Shown: positions 14,839-24,002 of the stretch, in pieces
How positions within the stretch are numbered: position 1 is the stretch's first letter
Layout of the letters: each line of letters begins with the position of its first letter
Assembly (NCBI RefSeq): GCF_003865035.1
Contig: NZ_BHVZ01000001.1
Location: 744,001 to 808,000 of the forward strand
Direction of reading: 5' to 3'
Length of the DNA: 64,000 bases
From: Anaerotignum faecicola
GTDB taxonomy: Bacteria > Bacillota > Clostridia > Lachnospirales > Anaerotignaceae
Notes under the pieces: model-generated
What the model saw: only the letters and a program-made list of their open reading frames with translations
What the model was told of the DNA's origin: nothing
Database searches by the model: none
Position numbers and translations under genes: made by a program

Positions 14839-17709
14839 ATGACAGAGAAAAACAAAGGCAAGAAGCTTCTCACTTGGACATTGGCACTTTCTATGACGCT
14901 TGCCCTGCCGCCAGTTGGGGTATTCGCAGAGGATGGTGCCGGGGGCGAAGGCTCTCAGCAGACGAATAGCGCGCCTGCTGCAGAACAGTCTGACGGCTCG
15001 TCCAATGGAAGCGGAACAAGCAACAGCGAAACAACAGAACCAACAAGCACACCTGAGAACGGCGGACAGAAGACCGAAACTGCCCCCCCCTCAGGGACAA
15101 CCGGTACTTCTACTTCTTCCGGTGAGGGGCAGAACGGTAAAGATGAAACCTTAAAGCCTTTACTGGCACCTGTAAGCGGTGGAGAAGCAACGAAAGACGA
15201 GGGCGAAAGCAACCCTGCTCCTATCAAGGGTGAAGATGAAAACAAAGACGAAACAACTGGCGAAGTAAAGCATGAGGCAACCATCGATGGAACACAATAC
15301 GATACGTTGAAAGAAGCAATCAGAGCTGCTCAAGACGGCGATACCGTTGTACTGGCGAAGGATGTAACCGCAAACATCAGTATCAACAAATCTATTACAC
15401 TGAATTTGAATGGGAAAACCTTAACTGCCGACGAAGGAGAACGTGCGATTGAAATTACTCCTACGGTTGATTTTCCAGATGAGCTTAAAACGATACTCCG
15501 ACAAAGCCATAGCATTGAAAATCCATATTTCCCCAATATCGATTTCAAAAGCTCCCCCTTCCTCTCTGAATATGAGGAGACCTATCCGGATACGTTTAAT
15601 CTTCCGGTAATCAATGTTAAAATCAAAAATGGTACTATTACAGGTGGGGATCTTTCAAGCAAACAGGACGGTGAAAATAACCAAGCTTTCATCCGCTGTG
15701 GTGGCGGCATCCGTATCAGTTCCTGCACTGTTGAATTAACGGACTGTAATATTGAAGGCAATAAAGCAAGGTATGGTGGCGGTATCTTCTGTTCAAACAG
15801 TACCGTTACAATCAAGGGTGGTACTATTTCCGGAAATACAGCGGTAGACGGTCATGGTAACTTATACGCAGCCGGCGGTGGTATTTCTTCCTTCAGAAGC
15901 GACTTAATCATAAACGATGTTCGGATTACAGACAATACTGCTAACAAAGGCAACACTAGCTATGGCGGCGGTCTTGGTGTAAGAGGTGGTTCTCTTATCA
16001 TGACTGACACTACAATTAGCAAGAATAAAGCGATCCAGAGTGGCGGCGGTATCTGCATCGGTCCTGTAAATAGCAGTAGTAAATCTATATTTCCTGTTGA
16101 ATTTACAATTACAGGCGGCTCTATTTCAGAAAATGAATGTACTTATAATGGTGGGGGCATTTACTATGATTCTGTGCAGACTGCAGAACAAAGCCTCCCA
16201 TGCTCTATTAGCGGAACTGAAATCACCAAAAACAAATCTACCCACAGCGGCGGCGGTATCTATTTAGGTAACAATACTATGTTAACAGTCGGAGATTCAA
16301 CCCGCATTTGTGGCAATAGTGCTACAAATGAAGGTGGCGGCATTAGTGCCCTTAATGTCACCTCTCTGAATTTAGGCAAGGTTGATATTAAAAATAATCA
16401 AGCCTCTGTTCGCGGTGGCGGTATCTACGCACAGACTGTCGGAGCCTTTCAGCCGATCATCACATGCTCCGAAGGTGCTTGTATTGAGGAAAACAATGCC
16501 GCTACCGGCGGTGGTATTGCCACCTATGCATATCCAAACACAGAAGCACCTATGACTATAAACATTGAAGCAGGTGCTTCTGTAAAAAATAATACCGCTA
16601 CAGCTGGTGGCGGTGTTTACACCTATGATCACACAAATCTGACTGTTGAGGAAGGTGTAGCTCTGTATAACAACACGGCAACCGATATGGCTGATGATTT
16701 ATTCCTGTATAATTCTACTTCTACGCTTCCAAAAGCTACCGATATGTCCGGTGACAAAATTCTTGCTGATGGCAAAGAAATCACCGGTTGGTTCTATGAC
16801 GGTTGGTATAAATGGAATACCGAAAAAAATGACTGGGATGCTATCTCGCGTTGGGGAAAAGAAGTAGACGGTTCTAAATATTATGATGAATACACTCCCA
16901 TCGCAGGAGAAACGACCTCGATGGCATTGAAAGCGGCATACAAACCCGCACCTCCCAGCGGTGGTGGCGGCGGTGGCGGCGGACATCGTCCCAAGCCCAA
17001 GCCGACAGTAGAAATTCCTGATGATGACGCACTGGGTCTGAACAACACTGACCACTTTGCTTACATTGTTGGTTACGGGAATGGCGAAGTACAGCCGCAG
17101 AATTCCATCACCCGTGCAGAGGTAGCGGCAATCTTCTTCCGTCTGCTTGAGGATGGTATCCGCAGTGAAAACTTCACACATCAGAATGATTTCTCCGATG
17201 TGGCGGCAGATGCATGGTATTGCAGCTCCGTTTCCACGCTGAGCAGGATGGGCATTATCGCAGGGTATCCCGATGGGACATTCCGCCCGAACGCACCCAT
17301 CACGCGTGCGGAATTTGCGGCAATCGCAACACGCTTTGACAACAACGGCGACAAAACGCCCGTAAGCTTCACCGATATCATCGGGCATTGGGCAGAAGGC
17401 GAGATTACGGTTGCGGCGAACCATGGCTGGGTAAGCGGCTACGGCGACGATACATTCCGTCCCCAGAATCAGATTACCCGTGCAGAAACCATGTCTCTGG
17501 TAAACCGTGTGCTGAAGCGTCTCCCTGAGACTCCGGCGGATTTACTTCCCGACATGATTACATGGACGGATAACGCTGATACAAGCAGCTGGTATTACCT
17601 GCCCGTGCAGGAGGCAACCAACAGCCATTACTACGAATTCAAAGAGAATTCCAAGCATGAAAAATGGACAGAGCTGCGCGAAACACGCGATTGGTCTAAA
17701 TTAGGATAA
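14839..17709 (+). CDS. secreted beta-helix surface protein with C-terminal SLH domains
   Basis: A 956-residue cell-surface protein. A signal peptide ends near VFA-ED (residue 30). Residues 31 to about 145 are Ser/Thr/Glu/Gly-rich spacer. From about 145 to 240 lies an IDGTQYDTLKEAIRAAQDGD start typical of right-handed beta-helices, followed to about 620 by some ten GGGI...N.A repeats (for example SGGGICIGP, YNGGGIYYD, EGGGISALN, RGGGIYAQT). A flexible PSGGGGGGGGHRPKPKP linker leads to three SLH units (ITRAEVAAIFFRLL, ITRAEFAAIATRF, ITRAETMSLVNRV) that anchor to cell-wall polymer. Probably an adhesin. It is under a c-di-GMP riboswitch, fitting a planktonic/attached switch. The helix part looks richer in A/T than the SLH part. 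Confidence 0.92.
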   Translation: MTEKNKGKKLLTWTLALSMTLALPPVGVFAEDGAGGEGSQQTNSAPAAEQSDGSSNGSGTSNSETTEPTSTPENGGQKTETAPPSGTTGTSTSSGEGQNGKDETLKPLLAPVSGGEATKDEGESNPAPIKGEDENKDETTGEVKHEATIDGTQYDTLKEAIRAAQDGDTVVLAKDVTANISINKSITLNLNGKTLTADEGERAIEITPTVDFPDELKTILRQSHSIENPYFPNIDFKSSPFLSEYEETYPDTFNLPVINVKIKNGTITGGDLSSKQDGENNQAFIRCGGGIRISSCTVELTDCNIEGNKARYGGGIFCSNSTVTIKGGTISGNTAVDGHGNLYAAGGGISSFRSDLIINDVRITDNTANKGNTSYGGGLGVRGGSLIMTDTTISKNKAIQSGGGICIGPVNSSSKSIFPVEFTITGGSISENECTYNGGGIYYDSVQTAEQSLPCSISGTEITKNKSTHSGGGIYLGNNTMLTVGDSTRICGNSATNEGGGISALNVTSLNLGKVDIKNNQASVRGGGIYAQTVGAFQPIITCSEGACIEENNAATGGGIATYAYPNTEAPMTINIEAGASVKNNTATAGGGVYTYDHTNLTVEEGVALYNNTATDMADDLFLYNSTSTLPKATDMSGDKILADGKEITGWFYDGWYKWNTEKNDWDAISRWGKEVDGSKYYDEYTPIAGETTSMALKAAYKPAPPSGGGGGGGGHRPKPKPTVEIPDDDALGLNNTDHFAYIVGYGNGEVQPQNSITRAEVAAIFFRLLEDGIRSENFTHQNDFSDVAADAWYCSSVSTLSRMGIIAGYPDGTFRPNAPITRAEFAAIATRFDNNGDKTPVSFTDIIGHWAEGEITVAANHGWVSGYGDDTFRPQNQITRAETMSLVNRVLKRLPETPADLLPDMITWTDNADTSSWYYLPVQEATNSHYYEFKENSKHEKWTELRETRDWSKLG

Positions 17710-17710
17710 A

Positions 17711-17760
17711 AAAGGCAATAAAAAAGGAAGGGTTAACATCCCTTCCTTTTTTATTGCCTT
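17711..17760. terminator. strong bidirectional terminator
   Basis: Stem of about 21 bp (AAGGCAATAAAAAAGGAAGG with its complement CCTTCCTTTTTTATTGCCTT) separating the plus-strand SLH gene from the minus-strand gene ending at 17768. Confidence 0.92.
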
Positions 17761-17767
17761 AAAACCA

Positions 17768-18871
17768 TCAGCTTTCAGACAAAGCAAGCTTTATGGTTGT
17801 ATCCGCATAAGGTACTTTTACCTCCGGCGAGCCTGCCGCGTAAGGCAGGATATCATAAGGATTATAATACAGAACCAGTGCATCCTCGGTCAGGCAGAAA
17901 TTGACTGCGGAGAGTGCTTTCTCGCTGTTCTGCTGATAATACTCAAGCAATTCGCCTACGGTTTCTTTGACATACGCGTCAAATTTTTCCTTCACATAGC
18001 TATCCGTATCGGCGGCATTCTTCCCCAGAACCTCGCTCAGCGTAAGCGCTTTATTTTCCGCCAGATTGAAGGTCTTTGAGCTTTTCAGCGTATTGGGATG
18101 TGCGCCGTAGGTATTCGCATAATCCAGCTGTGTGATAGAAAGCAGGTTATCCTGATTCAGACTAACCTCAAAGGAGCGTGTGAAAACCATTGGATGGTAA
18201 TTCTTGCCCTCGGAAGCAAGGACTGCCGCGGCAGAATCCTTAAATTCCGCTTCCGCTTCGGAAATAGCAGCTTCGGCATCCTTTTTATACTGTTCATTTA
18301 CCGCTGTGATAAAGGCGTTATTGTCCTTATTTTCAATGACGGGGTATTCAAACGCTACCGTAATCAGGATATTTCCCTTATCATCTGTTATATTCTTGGA
18401 AATATGTGCGGATGTAACGGCATACTGCCCCTGTTTTTTCTGAATATCCACGGTTTTGGTATCGGCAGACCAATCAACCGTGCAGTCCAGACCTTCGGAA
18501 ATGGCTCTCAGCGGCACAAGGGTTCTGCCGTTTACGATTTTCGGCGCAACATCCAGCTTCTTTGTTTCGCCATCAACGGTGATTTCGTTTTTGCCGATTT
18601 CCAGAGTGATCCATTGATTGCCTCTGTTTGCCGTAACCACCTGCGCGCCATTCTCCTTCGTATAGGAAACGGCACAATCCAGTGCTTCAAAAATCTTTCT
18701 GAACGGCACAAGGGTTCTGCTGTTTTCAATCACGGGATTTACATCAAACTCCATCTGACTGCCGTTCAGCTTTACCGTAACAGCATCCGCCGCATAGGCA
18801 GGAACTGCACCGAAAACCAGCACCGCACCTAAGGCAAGGCTTACGTTTCTTTTTACCGTATTTCTTTTCAT
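17768..18871 (-). CDS. secreted protein: copper-amine-oxidase-like stalk domains plus DUF3298/RsiV-like domain
   Basis: A 367-residue exported protein with a signal peptide ending at AYA-AD (about residue 28). Residues 30 to 150 hold two copies of the Cu_amine_oxidN1-type motif (IENSRTLVPFRKIFEALDC and IVNGRTLVPLRAISEGLDC), a wall-associated stalk common in clostridia. The rest resembles the DUF4163/DUF3298 pair of RsiV and PdaC (NTYGAHPNTLKSSKTFNL; YNPYDILPYAAGSPEV). In RsiV that region binds lysozyme, but no anti-sigma part or sigma factor gene is present here. It follows DUF2461 by 18 bases with its own GGAG, so it is probably the last gene of the glyQS operon. Confidence 0.85.
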   Translation of the reverse strand: MKRNTVKRNVSLALGAVLVFGAVPAYAADAVTVKLNGSQMEFDVNPVIENSRTLVPFRKIFEALDCAVSYTKENGAQVVTANRGNQWITLEIGKNEITVDGETKKLDVAPKIVNGRTLVPLRAISEGLDCTVDWSADTKTVDIQKKQGQYAVTSAHISKNITDDKGNILITVAFEYPVIENKDNNAFITAVNEQYKKDAEAAISEAEAEFKDSAAAVLASEGKNYHPMVFTRSFEVSLNQDNLLSITQLDYANTYGAHPNTLKSSKTFNLAENKALTLSEVLGKNAADTDSYVKEKFDAYVKETVGELLEYYQQNSEKALSAVNFCLTEDALVLYYNPYDILPYAAGSPEVKVPYADTTIKLALSES

Positions 18872-18889
18872 CCTAAATCCACTCCTTTT

Positions 18890-19564
18890 TTATTCCGCTT
18901 CAATGGCATCCAGAAAAGCATAGAAATTTTTGAGCCTGCTCCATCCCTCTGCGAGGAACTGTGGTAATTCAGGGGAAAAGAGGATATCCTCCATACCGCC
19001 GTGTGCCACAAGCAGGACATCCTTTTTGGGATACCACGCCTGCAAAAGCGGGGAAAGCGTTTCATTTTTGAATTTTTTATATGCTCTCCCTTCCAGACGG
19101 AAAAGAGGGTCTTTCTCAAATTTTTTCGCCATACGTTCAAACGCCGCAGGATTGCTTTCGATTTTTCTGCGGTATGCCGCAAGGAAGGCAGACGGACTGC
19201 ACCACATGCCAAGGCCATGCTCATAGCCTTCGGGGTTCAGCTCGAAATAGAAGGAAGGGCGTTCCTTCCATGCCGTTCCCTGCAATGCCGCATCATACAG
19301 CACAACCCAACGGCTTGCGCGGTAAGGGCTTTTATCCTTGGAAAAGCGGATATCGCGATTGATACGGGAAACGGAGCATTTCATTTCCCTGCCGCCGAAG
19401 GCTATGCTTTCCGCCACAAGCGCCGCCGCAAGGCTATCAAAGGGCTCCTTCAGCACGCGCTTATAGCGGTCGCGGTTCTCCTCCATCCATTCGCGGCTGT
19501 TATTCATCCGCAGCTCCCAGAGGAAATCTATTGTTTCCGCGGTAAAGCCTTCAAATGGTTTCAT
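18890..19564 (-). CDS. DUF2461 (TIGR02453) family protein
   Basis: A 224-residue cytoplasmic protein of an uncharacterised but widespread family. FLWELRMNNSREWMEENRD and the IRFSKDKSPYR segment are the family signatures. Function unknown. The start is 3 bases past the glyQS stop, with GGAG inside the end of glyQS, so translation is probably coupled and expression would respond to the glycine T-box. Confidence 0.85.
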   Translation of the reverse strand: MKPFEGFTAETIDFLWELRMNNSREWMEENRDRYKRVLKEPFDSLAAALVAESIAFGGREMKCSVSRINRDIRFSKDKSPYRASRWVVLYDAALQGTAWKERPSFYFELNPEGYEHGLGMWCSPSAFLAAYRRKIESNPAAFERMAKKFEKDPLFRLEGRAYKKFKNETLSPLLQAWYPKKDVLLVAHGGMEDILFSPELPQFLAEGWSRLKNFYAFLDAIEAE

Positions 19565-19567
19565 GGC

Positions 19568-20956
19568 TTAAAACTCCATTTTTTCCTTCAGATAAGGAAC
19601 CAACTCTGCGATAGGCATTCTTACCTGTTCCATGGTATCTCTGTCACGCACGGTTACGCAGTGATCCTCAACGGAATCGAAATCGTAGGTGATGCAGAAG
19701 GGTGTGCCGACCTCATCCTGTCTTCTGTAGCGCTTACCGATAGAGCCTGCGTCATCATAATCGCAGTTAAATTCCTTCGCCAGTGCTGCATAAACCTCTG
19801 CCGCCTGTTCGTTCAGCTTTTTGCTCAGAGGCAGAACAGCCGCCTTGATGGGAGCCAGTGCGGGATGGAATTTCAGAACGGTTCTGACATCACCTTCGCC
19901 GACCTCCTCTTCGTTATAAGCATCGCACAGGAATGCCAGCGTTACACGGTCCGCACCAACAGAAGGCTCGATGCAGTAAGGCACATATTTTTCATTCTTT
20001 GCCTGATCATAATATGTCATATCCTCGCCGCTTGTGTTCTGGTGGCAGGTCAGGTCATAATCGGTTCTGTCCGCAATGCCCCACAGCTCGCCCCAGCCGA
20101 ACGGGAATTTATATTCGATATCTGTTGTACCCTTGCTGTAGTGAGACAGTTCTTCGGGAGAGTGATCTCTCAGACGGATTGCATCCTCTGTCATATTCAG
20201 GCTCAGCAGGAAGTTTTTGCAGTATTTTCTCCAGTAATCCAGCCATTCCAAATCTGTACCGGGTTCGCAGAAGAATTCCAGCTCCATCTGTTCAAATTCT
20301 CTGGTACGGAAGGTAAAGTTACCGGGTGTGATTTCGTTACGGAAGGATTTACCAATCTGACCGATACCGAAGGGTAGTTTTTTTCTTGTGGTTCTCTGCA
20401 CATTTTTGAAGTTTACGAAGATACCCTGTGCGGTTTCGGGACGCAGATAAACCACGTTTTTCGCATCCTCTGTTACGCCCTGGAAGGTCTTGAACATCAG
20501 GTTAAACTGACGGATATCTGTGAAGTTATGTGCGCCGCAGGAAGGGCAGACAACCTGATTATCATCTACAAATTTCTTCATTTCTTCATTTGTCCAACCG
20601 TCTACAACTACTTCGGGCATATCATGGGATGCCATGTGGTCTTCAATCAGCTTATCGGCGCGGAAACGCTCCTTACATTCCTTACAGTCCATCAGAGGAT
20701 CGGAGAAGCCGCCAACGTGACCGGATGCCACCCATGTCTGGGGGTTCATCAGGATTGCACAGTCAACGCCGACATTCTTGGGGTTTTCCTGAATAAATTT
20801 CTTCCACCATGCTTTTTTCATGTTGTTTTTCAGCTCTACACCCAGAGGGCCATAATCCCATGTGTTTGCCAGACCGCCGTAAATTTCGGAACCGGGGTAA
20901 ACAAAGCCTCTGTTTTTTGCCAATGCTACGATTTTTTCCATAGATTCTACTGCCAT
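19568..20956 (-). CDS. glyQS: glycyl-tRNA synthetase, single-chain (class II)
   Basis: Homodimeric alpha2-type enzyme charging tRNA-Gly, 462 residues. The N-terminus [20 protein letters not shown] and motif 2 [19 protein letters not shown] are diagnostic of the eukaryote/archaea-like form that many Clostridia use in place of the alpha2-beta2 GlyQ/GlyS of Bacillus. Cysteine pairs (CKECKERF and CPSCGAH) may hold zinc. The ATG at 20956 has AAGGAGG. It is the first gene of a three-gene operon controlled by the T-box at 20975-21238. Confidence 0.96.
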   Translation of the reverse strand: MAVESMEKIVALAKNRGFVYPGSEIYGGLANTWDYGPLGVELKNNMKKAWWKKFIQENPKNVGVDCAILMNPQTWVASGHVGGFSDPLMDCKECKERFRADKLIEDHMASHDMPEVVVDGWTNEEMKKFVDDNQVVCPSCGAHNFTDIRQFNLMFKTFQGVTEDAKNVVYLRPETAQGIFVNFKNVQRTTRKKLPFGIGQIGKSFRNEITPGNFTFRTREFEQMELEFFCEPGTDLEWLDYWRKYCKNFLLSLNMTEDAIRLRDHSPEELSHYSKGTTDIEYKFPFGWGELWGIADRTDYDLTCHQNTSGEDMTYYDQAKNEKYVPYCIEPSVGADRVTLAFLCDAYNEEEVGEGDVRTVLKFHPALAPIKAAVLPLSKKLNEQAAEVYAALAKEFNCDYDDAGSIGKRYRRQDEVGTPFCITYDFDSVEDHCVTVRDRDTMEQVRMPIAELVPYLKEKMEF

Positions 20957-20974
20957 TTGAATTCCTCCTTATTT

Positions 20975-21238
20975 CTGTGGGACTCACCAATGTATCTTGC
21001 AAGGGACGAATAGAAACTAGAAAAGCTCCCGTCTCCTCGCTGTTCAGCAAGGGACGAAAGCTCTTAAAATCTTCCGCGGTTCCACCCTCGTTGATTGATG
21101 CCGACGCATCAACCCTCTCTTGTGACACTGCTCCAAAGTGCCCTTCTCTGTTTCGCACCGCTGCCTCACACCAACCGACAGCTCTCTGCAAATGCTCCGC
21201 AGATACTCCTCTTCTTCATCGCAGTAATGATTAACTTG
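20975..21238 (-). promoter_or_regulatory. T-box riboswitch, glycine-type, of glyQS
   Basis: The T-box sequence AGGGTGGAACCGCGG lies at 21088-21074. Upstream, the stem I apical pattern CAGAGAGCTGTCGGTTGGTG is present, followed by a GAAGGGCACTTTGG segment in which GGC (Gly) is the likely specifier. Downstream, AAGAGCTTTCGTC pairs with GACGGGAGCTTTT as the competing terminator (21064-21019). The product, glycyl-tRNA synthetase, agrees with the specifier. Confidence 0.92.
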
Positions 21239-21244
21239 TGGTTT

Positions 21245-21273
21245 ATGATAACGCTTTTCTCTTTTTCTGTCAA
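21245..21273 (-). promoter_or_regulatory. promoter of the T-box/glyQS operon
   Basis: Minus strand TTGACA (21273-21268), a 17-base spacer and TATCAT (21250-21245), placing the transcript start at the beginning of the T-box leader. Confidence 0.8.
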
Positions 21274-21351
21274 GGCAAAAAATTGCACTTAAATCCATGT
21301 ATTTTTCCGTCTTTCTGCAAAGGAATAGACAAAAAATGTACGATACTTTAT

Positions 21352-22077
21352 TCACTGTTCAAAAAAATCGCGTGTTTTCAGCCTTATGCCCATGTGAACC
21401 TCCATATATTTCCGTAGGATAAAGGTCAGCTGTTCGAGTGCTTCGGCGGAAAGCTGAAAGCCAAACGCCGCGCGGCTCTCTCTTTCCAGCACAAACCGAA
21501 CCGCCCTTCGGACGGCATCCAGAACAAAAATGCTATCCTCTGTGCGGTGCTTTTCACAGTAAAACGCACCCATCCTGCCATCAAAATAGAGTGTCCCCTC
21601 GCCTTCGCCGCAGATATGACATACATCTGACGCAAAGAGCCCATTCAGCTGCAAAAGCTTTAATTCAAAGATACGGGAAATCAGCTTCGGCGGCAGAATC
21701 CCCCTATCCATCACAAGAAAGGCATAATACAAAAGCTCCAACACAGCATCCTGCTCCATACCGGCAGGGCAGCTGCGCTCCGTCAGCTCCGCCAGATACA
21801 TGCCCTCAGAGAACTTATCCATATCCAGCCGCAGACCATAAAAGCTGTTTTTCAGCTCCGCCTGCGTGACGGAATAAAAGCCCTTACCCTCATAGACCAC
21901 AAAATCGGCATAGCAGAACAGCTGCGTTGCCGCCAGAAGCTTACTTTTCGCTCTTCTGGCACCGCGGGCAGAAAGCAGCACACGACCCACGCCCTGCGCC
22001 AGAAGCACAATCTGCTTATTGCTCTCGCCCTTTGCCTGCTCACGCAGGACAATGCCGCGCAGCTTTTCCGTTCCCAT
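21352..22077 (-). CDS. recO: DNA repair protein RecO
   Basis: Recombination mediator that loads RecA on SSB-coated DNA. The 241 residues show the N-terminal OB-fold (GIVLREQAKGESNKQIVLLA) and the zinc finger CHICGEGEGTLYF...FYCEKH at about residues 150 to 175. It ends the era-yqzL-recO run, as in Bacillus. The start has GAGGT about ten bases upstream. Confidence 0.93.
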   Translation of the reverse strand: MGTEKLRGIVLREQAKGESNKQIVLLAQGVGRVLLSARGARRAKSKLLAATQLFCYADFVVYEGKGFYSVTQAELKNSFYGLRLDMDKFSEGMYLAELTERSCPAGMEQDAVLELLYYAFLVMDRGILPPKLISRIFELKLLQLNGLFASDVCHICGEGEGTLYFDGRMGAFYCEKHRTEDSIFVLDAVRRAVRFVLERESRAAFGFQLSAEALEQLTFILRKYMEVHMGIRLKTRDFFEQ

Positions 22078-22116
22078 AGCCGACCTCGTTTCCTTCCTAA
22101 AGCACTGAAAAAATGC

Positions 22117-22260
22117 TTAATAAAAATGCTTATACCTTGATGCTTCCTCTATACGGCGGCGCGGATTTTGCGATTCCTTTTCCGCCTGTCTGCGGTAGCG
22201 CAGATAATCCGCTACCTGTCCTGTCTGCAAAAATCTCTGCCAGTGTTCTCTTTCGTTCAT
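22117..22260 (-). CDS. YqzL-like small protein, 47 aa
   Basis: A short gene between era and recO, the place of yqzL in Bacillus. The product MNEREHWQRFLQTGQVADYL and the following RYRRQAEKESQN share the W-x2-F-x-TG-x4-YL-x-Y pattern that I associate with YqzL. A different frame over the same bases gives a longer 87-residue reading, but its composition is not protein-like and it has no ribosome site. AGGGGAT precedes the ATG. Function unknown. Confidence 0.75.
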   Translation of the reverse strand: MNEREHWQRFLQTGQVADYLRYRRQAEKESQNPRRRIEEASRYKHFY

Positions 22261-22269
22261 ACAGCACAT

Positions 22270-22612
22270 CCCCTTTCGGGAATAGGATATGGAGAAAGAA
22301 AACCGCCCATACTATAAAAAACTTGCCATTCAAAAACCTTAAAACCTTTTTCACGGGACTCTGTCCCGTACCCTGACAGGGGAATGTGGTCAAAGTATCT
22401 TCCCTTCGGGAAGACGGCTACGCCGCCGCCTTATCTTGGCGGTACTCATACCCCTGTACCCCCATTTGCAGAAACATAAAATGTTTCTGCGGTATCGGAT
22501 TCCAAGGGAGTGACTCCCTTGGCGGAGTTTGAGATACGCACCGCCGAACAGATGCGGCGGTTGCCCGAAGGGCAAGGGTTGAAAACCCTGCTTGAACAGA
22601 GCCTCAAAAAAA
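22270..22612. repeat. hairpin-rich gap between era and the yqzL-like gene
   Basis: About 340 bp without a gene but with at least six small stem-loops in a row, including GGGACtctGTCCC, GCAGAAACAT/ATGTTTCTGC, CCAAGGGAGT/ACTCCCTTGG, ACCGCC/GGCGGT and TTGCCC/GGGCAA. In many relatives era and recO are much closer. It looks like an inserted non-coding repeat element. Confidence 0.55.
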
Positions 22613-23515
22613 TTAAATATTCTTCTTGTCGTAGCCGAAGTTTTTCAGCAGGAAATCACTGTCGCGCCAGTCCTTCTTCACCTTCACCCAAAGCTGTAAA
22701 TAAATAGGCGAGCCAAGCAGTCTCTGCATATCATAGCGTGCGGTGGAGCCAATGCGCTTGAGCATCGCCCCCTGCTTGCCGATGATAATGCCCTTATGTG
22801 AATCCCTCTCGCAATAAATGGTTGCCTGCACATCCACAATATCCTTATCGGGACGCTTCTTCATGGACATAATCTCCACCGCAATCCCATGCGGCACCTC
22901 ATCCTGCAACAAATACAACGCCTTTTCGCGGATAATCTCCGACGCAATCTGGCGTTCGGGCTGATCCGTCACCATATCCGCAGGGAAATACTGCGGCCCT
23001 TCCGGCAGATATTTCCGAATTACCTCCAGCAGCTCGCCTGTATTTCTGTCCTTCATGGCAGAAATCGGCACCACCTCCGCAAAGGGATATGCCTTGCTGT
23101 AAACAGAAATCACCTCTAACAGTGCTTCCCGTTCTACGGTGTCGATTTTATTGATAACCAGTACAACGGGTGTTTTTACGTTTTTGATGCGTTCCAGAAC
23201 GTATTCATCCATTGTCTGCACCTCTGTGGTGGGTTCAATGAGCATCAGCACCAGATCCACCTCGTTAAAGGTGGTTTCCGCAGAACGCATCATATATTCG
23301 CCCAGCTTGGATTTCGGCTTATGAATACCGGGGGTATCCAGAAAAACACACTGAAAATCATCCTTCGTCAGAATGGAGGTAATTTTATTTCTTGTGGTCT
23401 GCGGCTTATGCGAGGTAATGGCAATCTTCTCCCCGATCAGGCAGTTCATCAGCGTGGATTTGCCGACATTCGGTCTGCCGATCAATGCAACAAAGCCGGA
23501 GTGAAATTTTTTCAT
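22613..23515 (-). CDS. era: GTPase Era
   Basis: Essential GTPase for 16S rRNA maturation and 30S assembly. The 300 residues show G1 GRPNVGKST (about 13-21), switch region TTRNKI, G3 DTPGIH, G4 NKID and a C-terminal KH domain with the GKQGAMLKRIG RNA-binding loop. Its ATG overlaps the stop of the upstream hypothetical gene in ATGA, so the two are translationally coupled. A 350-bp hairpin-rich gap follows it. Confidence 0.97.
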   Translation of the reverse strand: MKKFHSGFVALIGRPNVGKSTLMNCLIGEKIAITSHKPQTTRNKITSILTKDDFQCVFLDTPGIHKPKSKLGEYMMRSAETTFNEVDLVLMLIEPTTEVQTMDEYVLERIKNVKTPVVLVINKIDTVEREALLEVISVYSKAYPFAEVVPISAMKDRNTGELLEVIRKYLPEGPQYFPADMVTDQPERQIASEIIREKALYLLQDEVPHGIAVEIMSMKKRPDKDIVDVQATIYCERDSHKGIIIGKQGAMLKRIGSTARYDMQRLLGSPIYLQLWVKVKKDWRDSDFLLKNFGYDKKNI

Positions 23516-23991
23516 TCTGTTTCTACCCCTCTTTCCTTCAGCATTTCCTTCTGCTCTGCCAGGAAGATTTCATCCTTTTTCTCCCAATCCTTCGCCATAT
23601 CCAAAAGAAGCACATATTGCAGCCATCTTTCGTTTTTGGTATCAATATCCTCCTGCGACAGCCCCTTAATCAGACACAGTGCCTGATAATATTTCATGCC
23701 GTTTTCTGCTGTCATATATTCGGAATTCATCCCCAGAACAACGTGGATTTTGTTGGTATTGGGCAGACGGTATCTTCTGATATCATCCTGAAAATCGGTT
23801 ACATCCTTTCCCATCATTTTTGCAAATTCGCAGGCAGCCTTATAATGCGCCATCAGCTCGCTTTCTGTGATCTTCACACGAAATGCGCCCCAGTTTTCCT
23901 CGATATAGGCAACCACCTCTTCCATGGTTCTTGCGTTTGCCTTCAGTTCCACATCTGCAAATTTTGCCTTCAAAGCGTCAATGCCGTTCAT
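23512..23991 (-). CDS. hypothetical protein, 159 aa, coupled to era
   Basis: No family recognised. A mostly helical, acidic cytoplasmic protein (MEEVVAYIEENWGAFRVKIT; KNERWLQYVLLLDMAKDWEK) with no signal or membrane segment. I start at 23991, where AGGAGG precedes the ATG, and not at the longer upstream frame. Its stop overlaps the era start by four bases. The position suggests co-regulation with era, not necessarily a ribosome role. Confidence 0.75.
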   Translation of the reverse strand: MNGIDALKAKFADVELKANARTMEEVVAYIEENWGAFRVKITESELMAHYKAACEFAKMMGKDVTDFQDDIRRYRLPNTNKIHVVLGMNSEYMTAENGMKYYQALCLIKGLSQEDIDTKNERWLQYVLLLDMAKDWEKKDEIFLAEQKEMLKERGVETE

Positions 23992-24002
23992 GTTTTTTCC
24001 TC

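Noticed and set aside
19001..20377. A 458-codon plus-strand open frame opposite glyQS and DUF2461
   Set aside because: Antisense shadow crossing a gene boundary.
22130..22393. An 87-codon minus-strand frame between era and recO
   Set aside because: Another frame of the same bases gives the YqzL-like protein with a better start and a matching family pattern.
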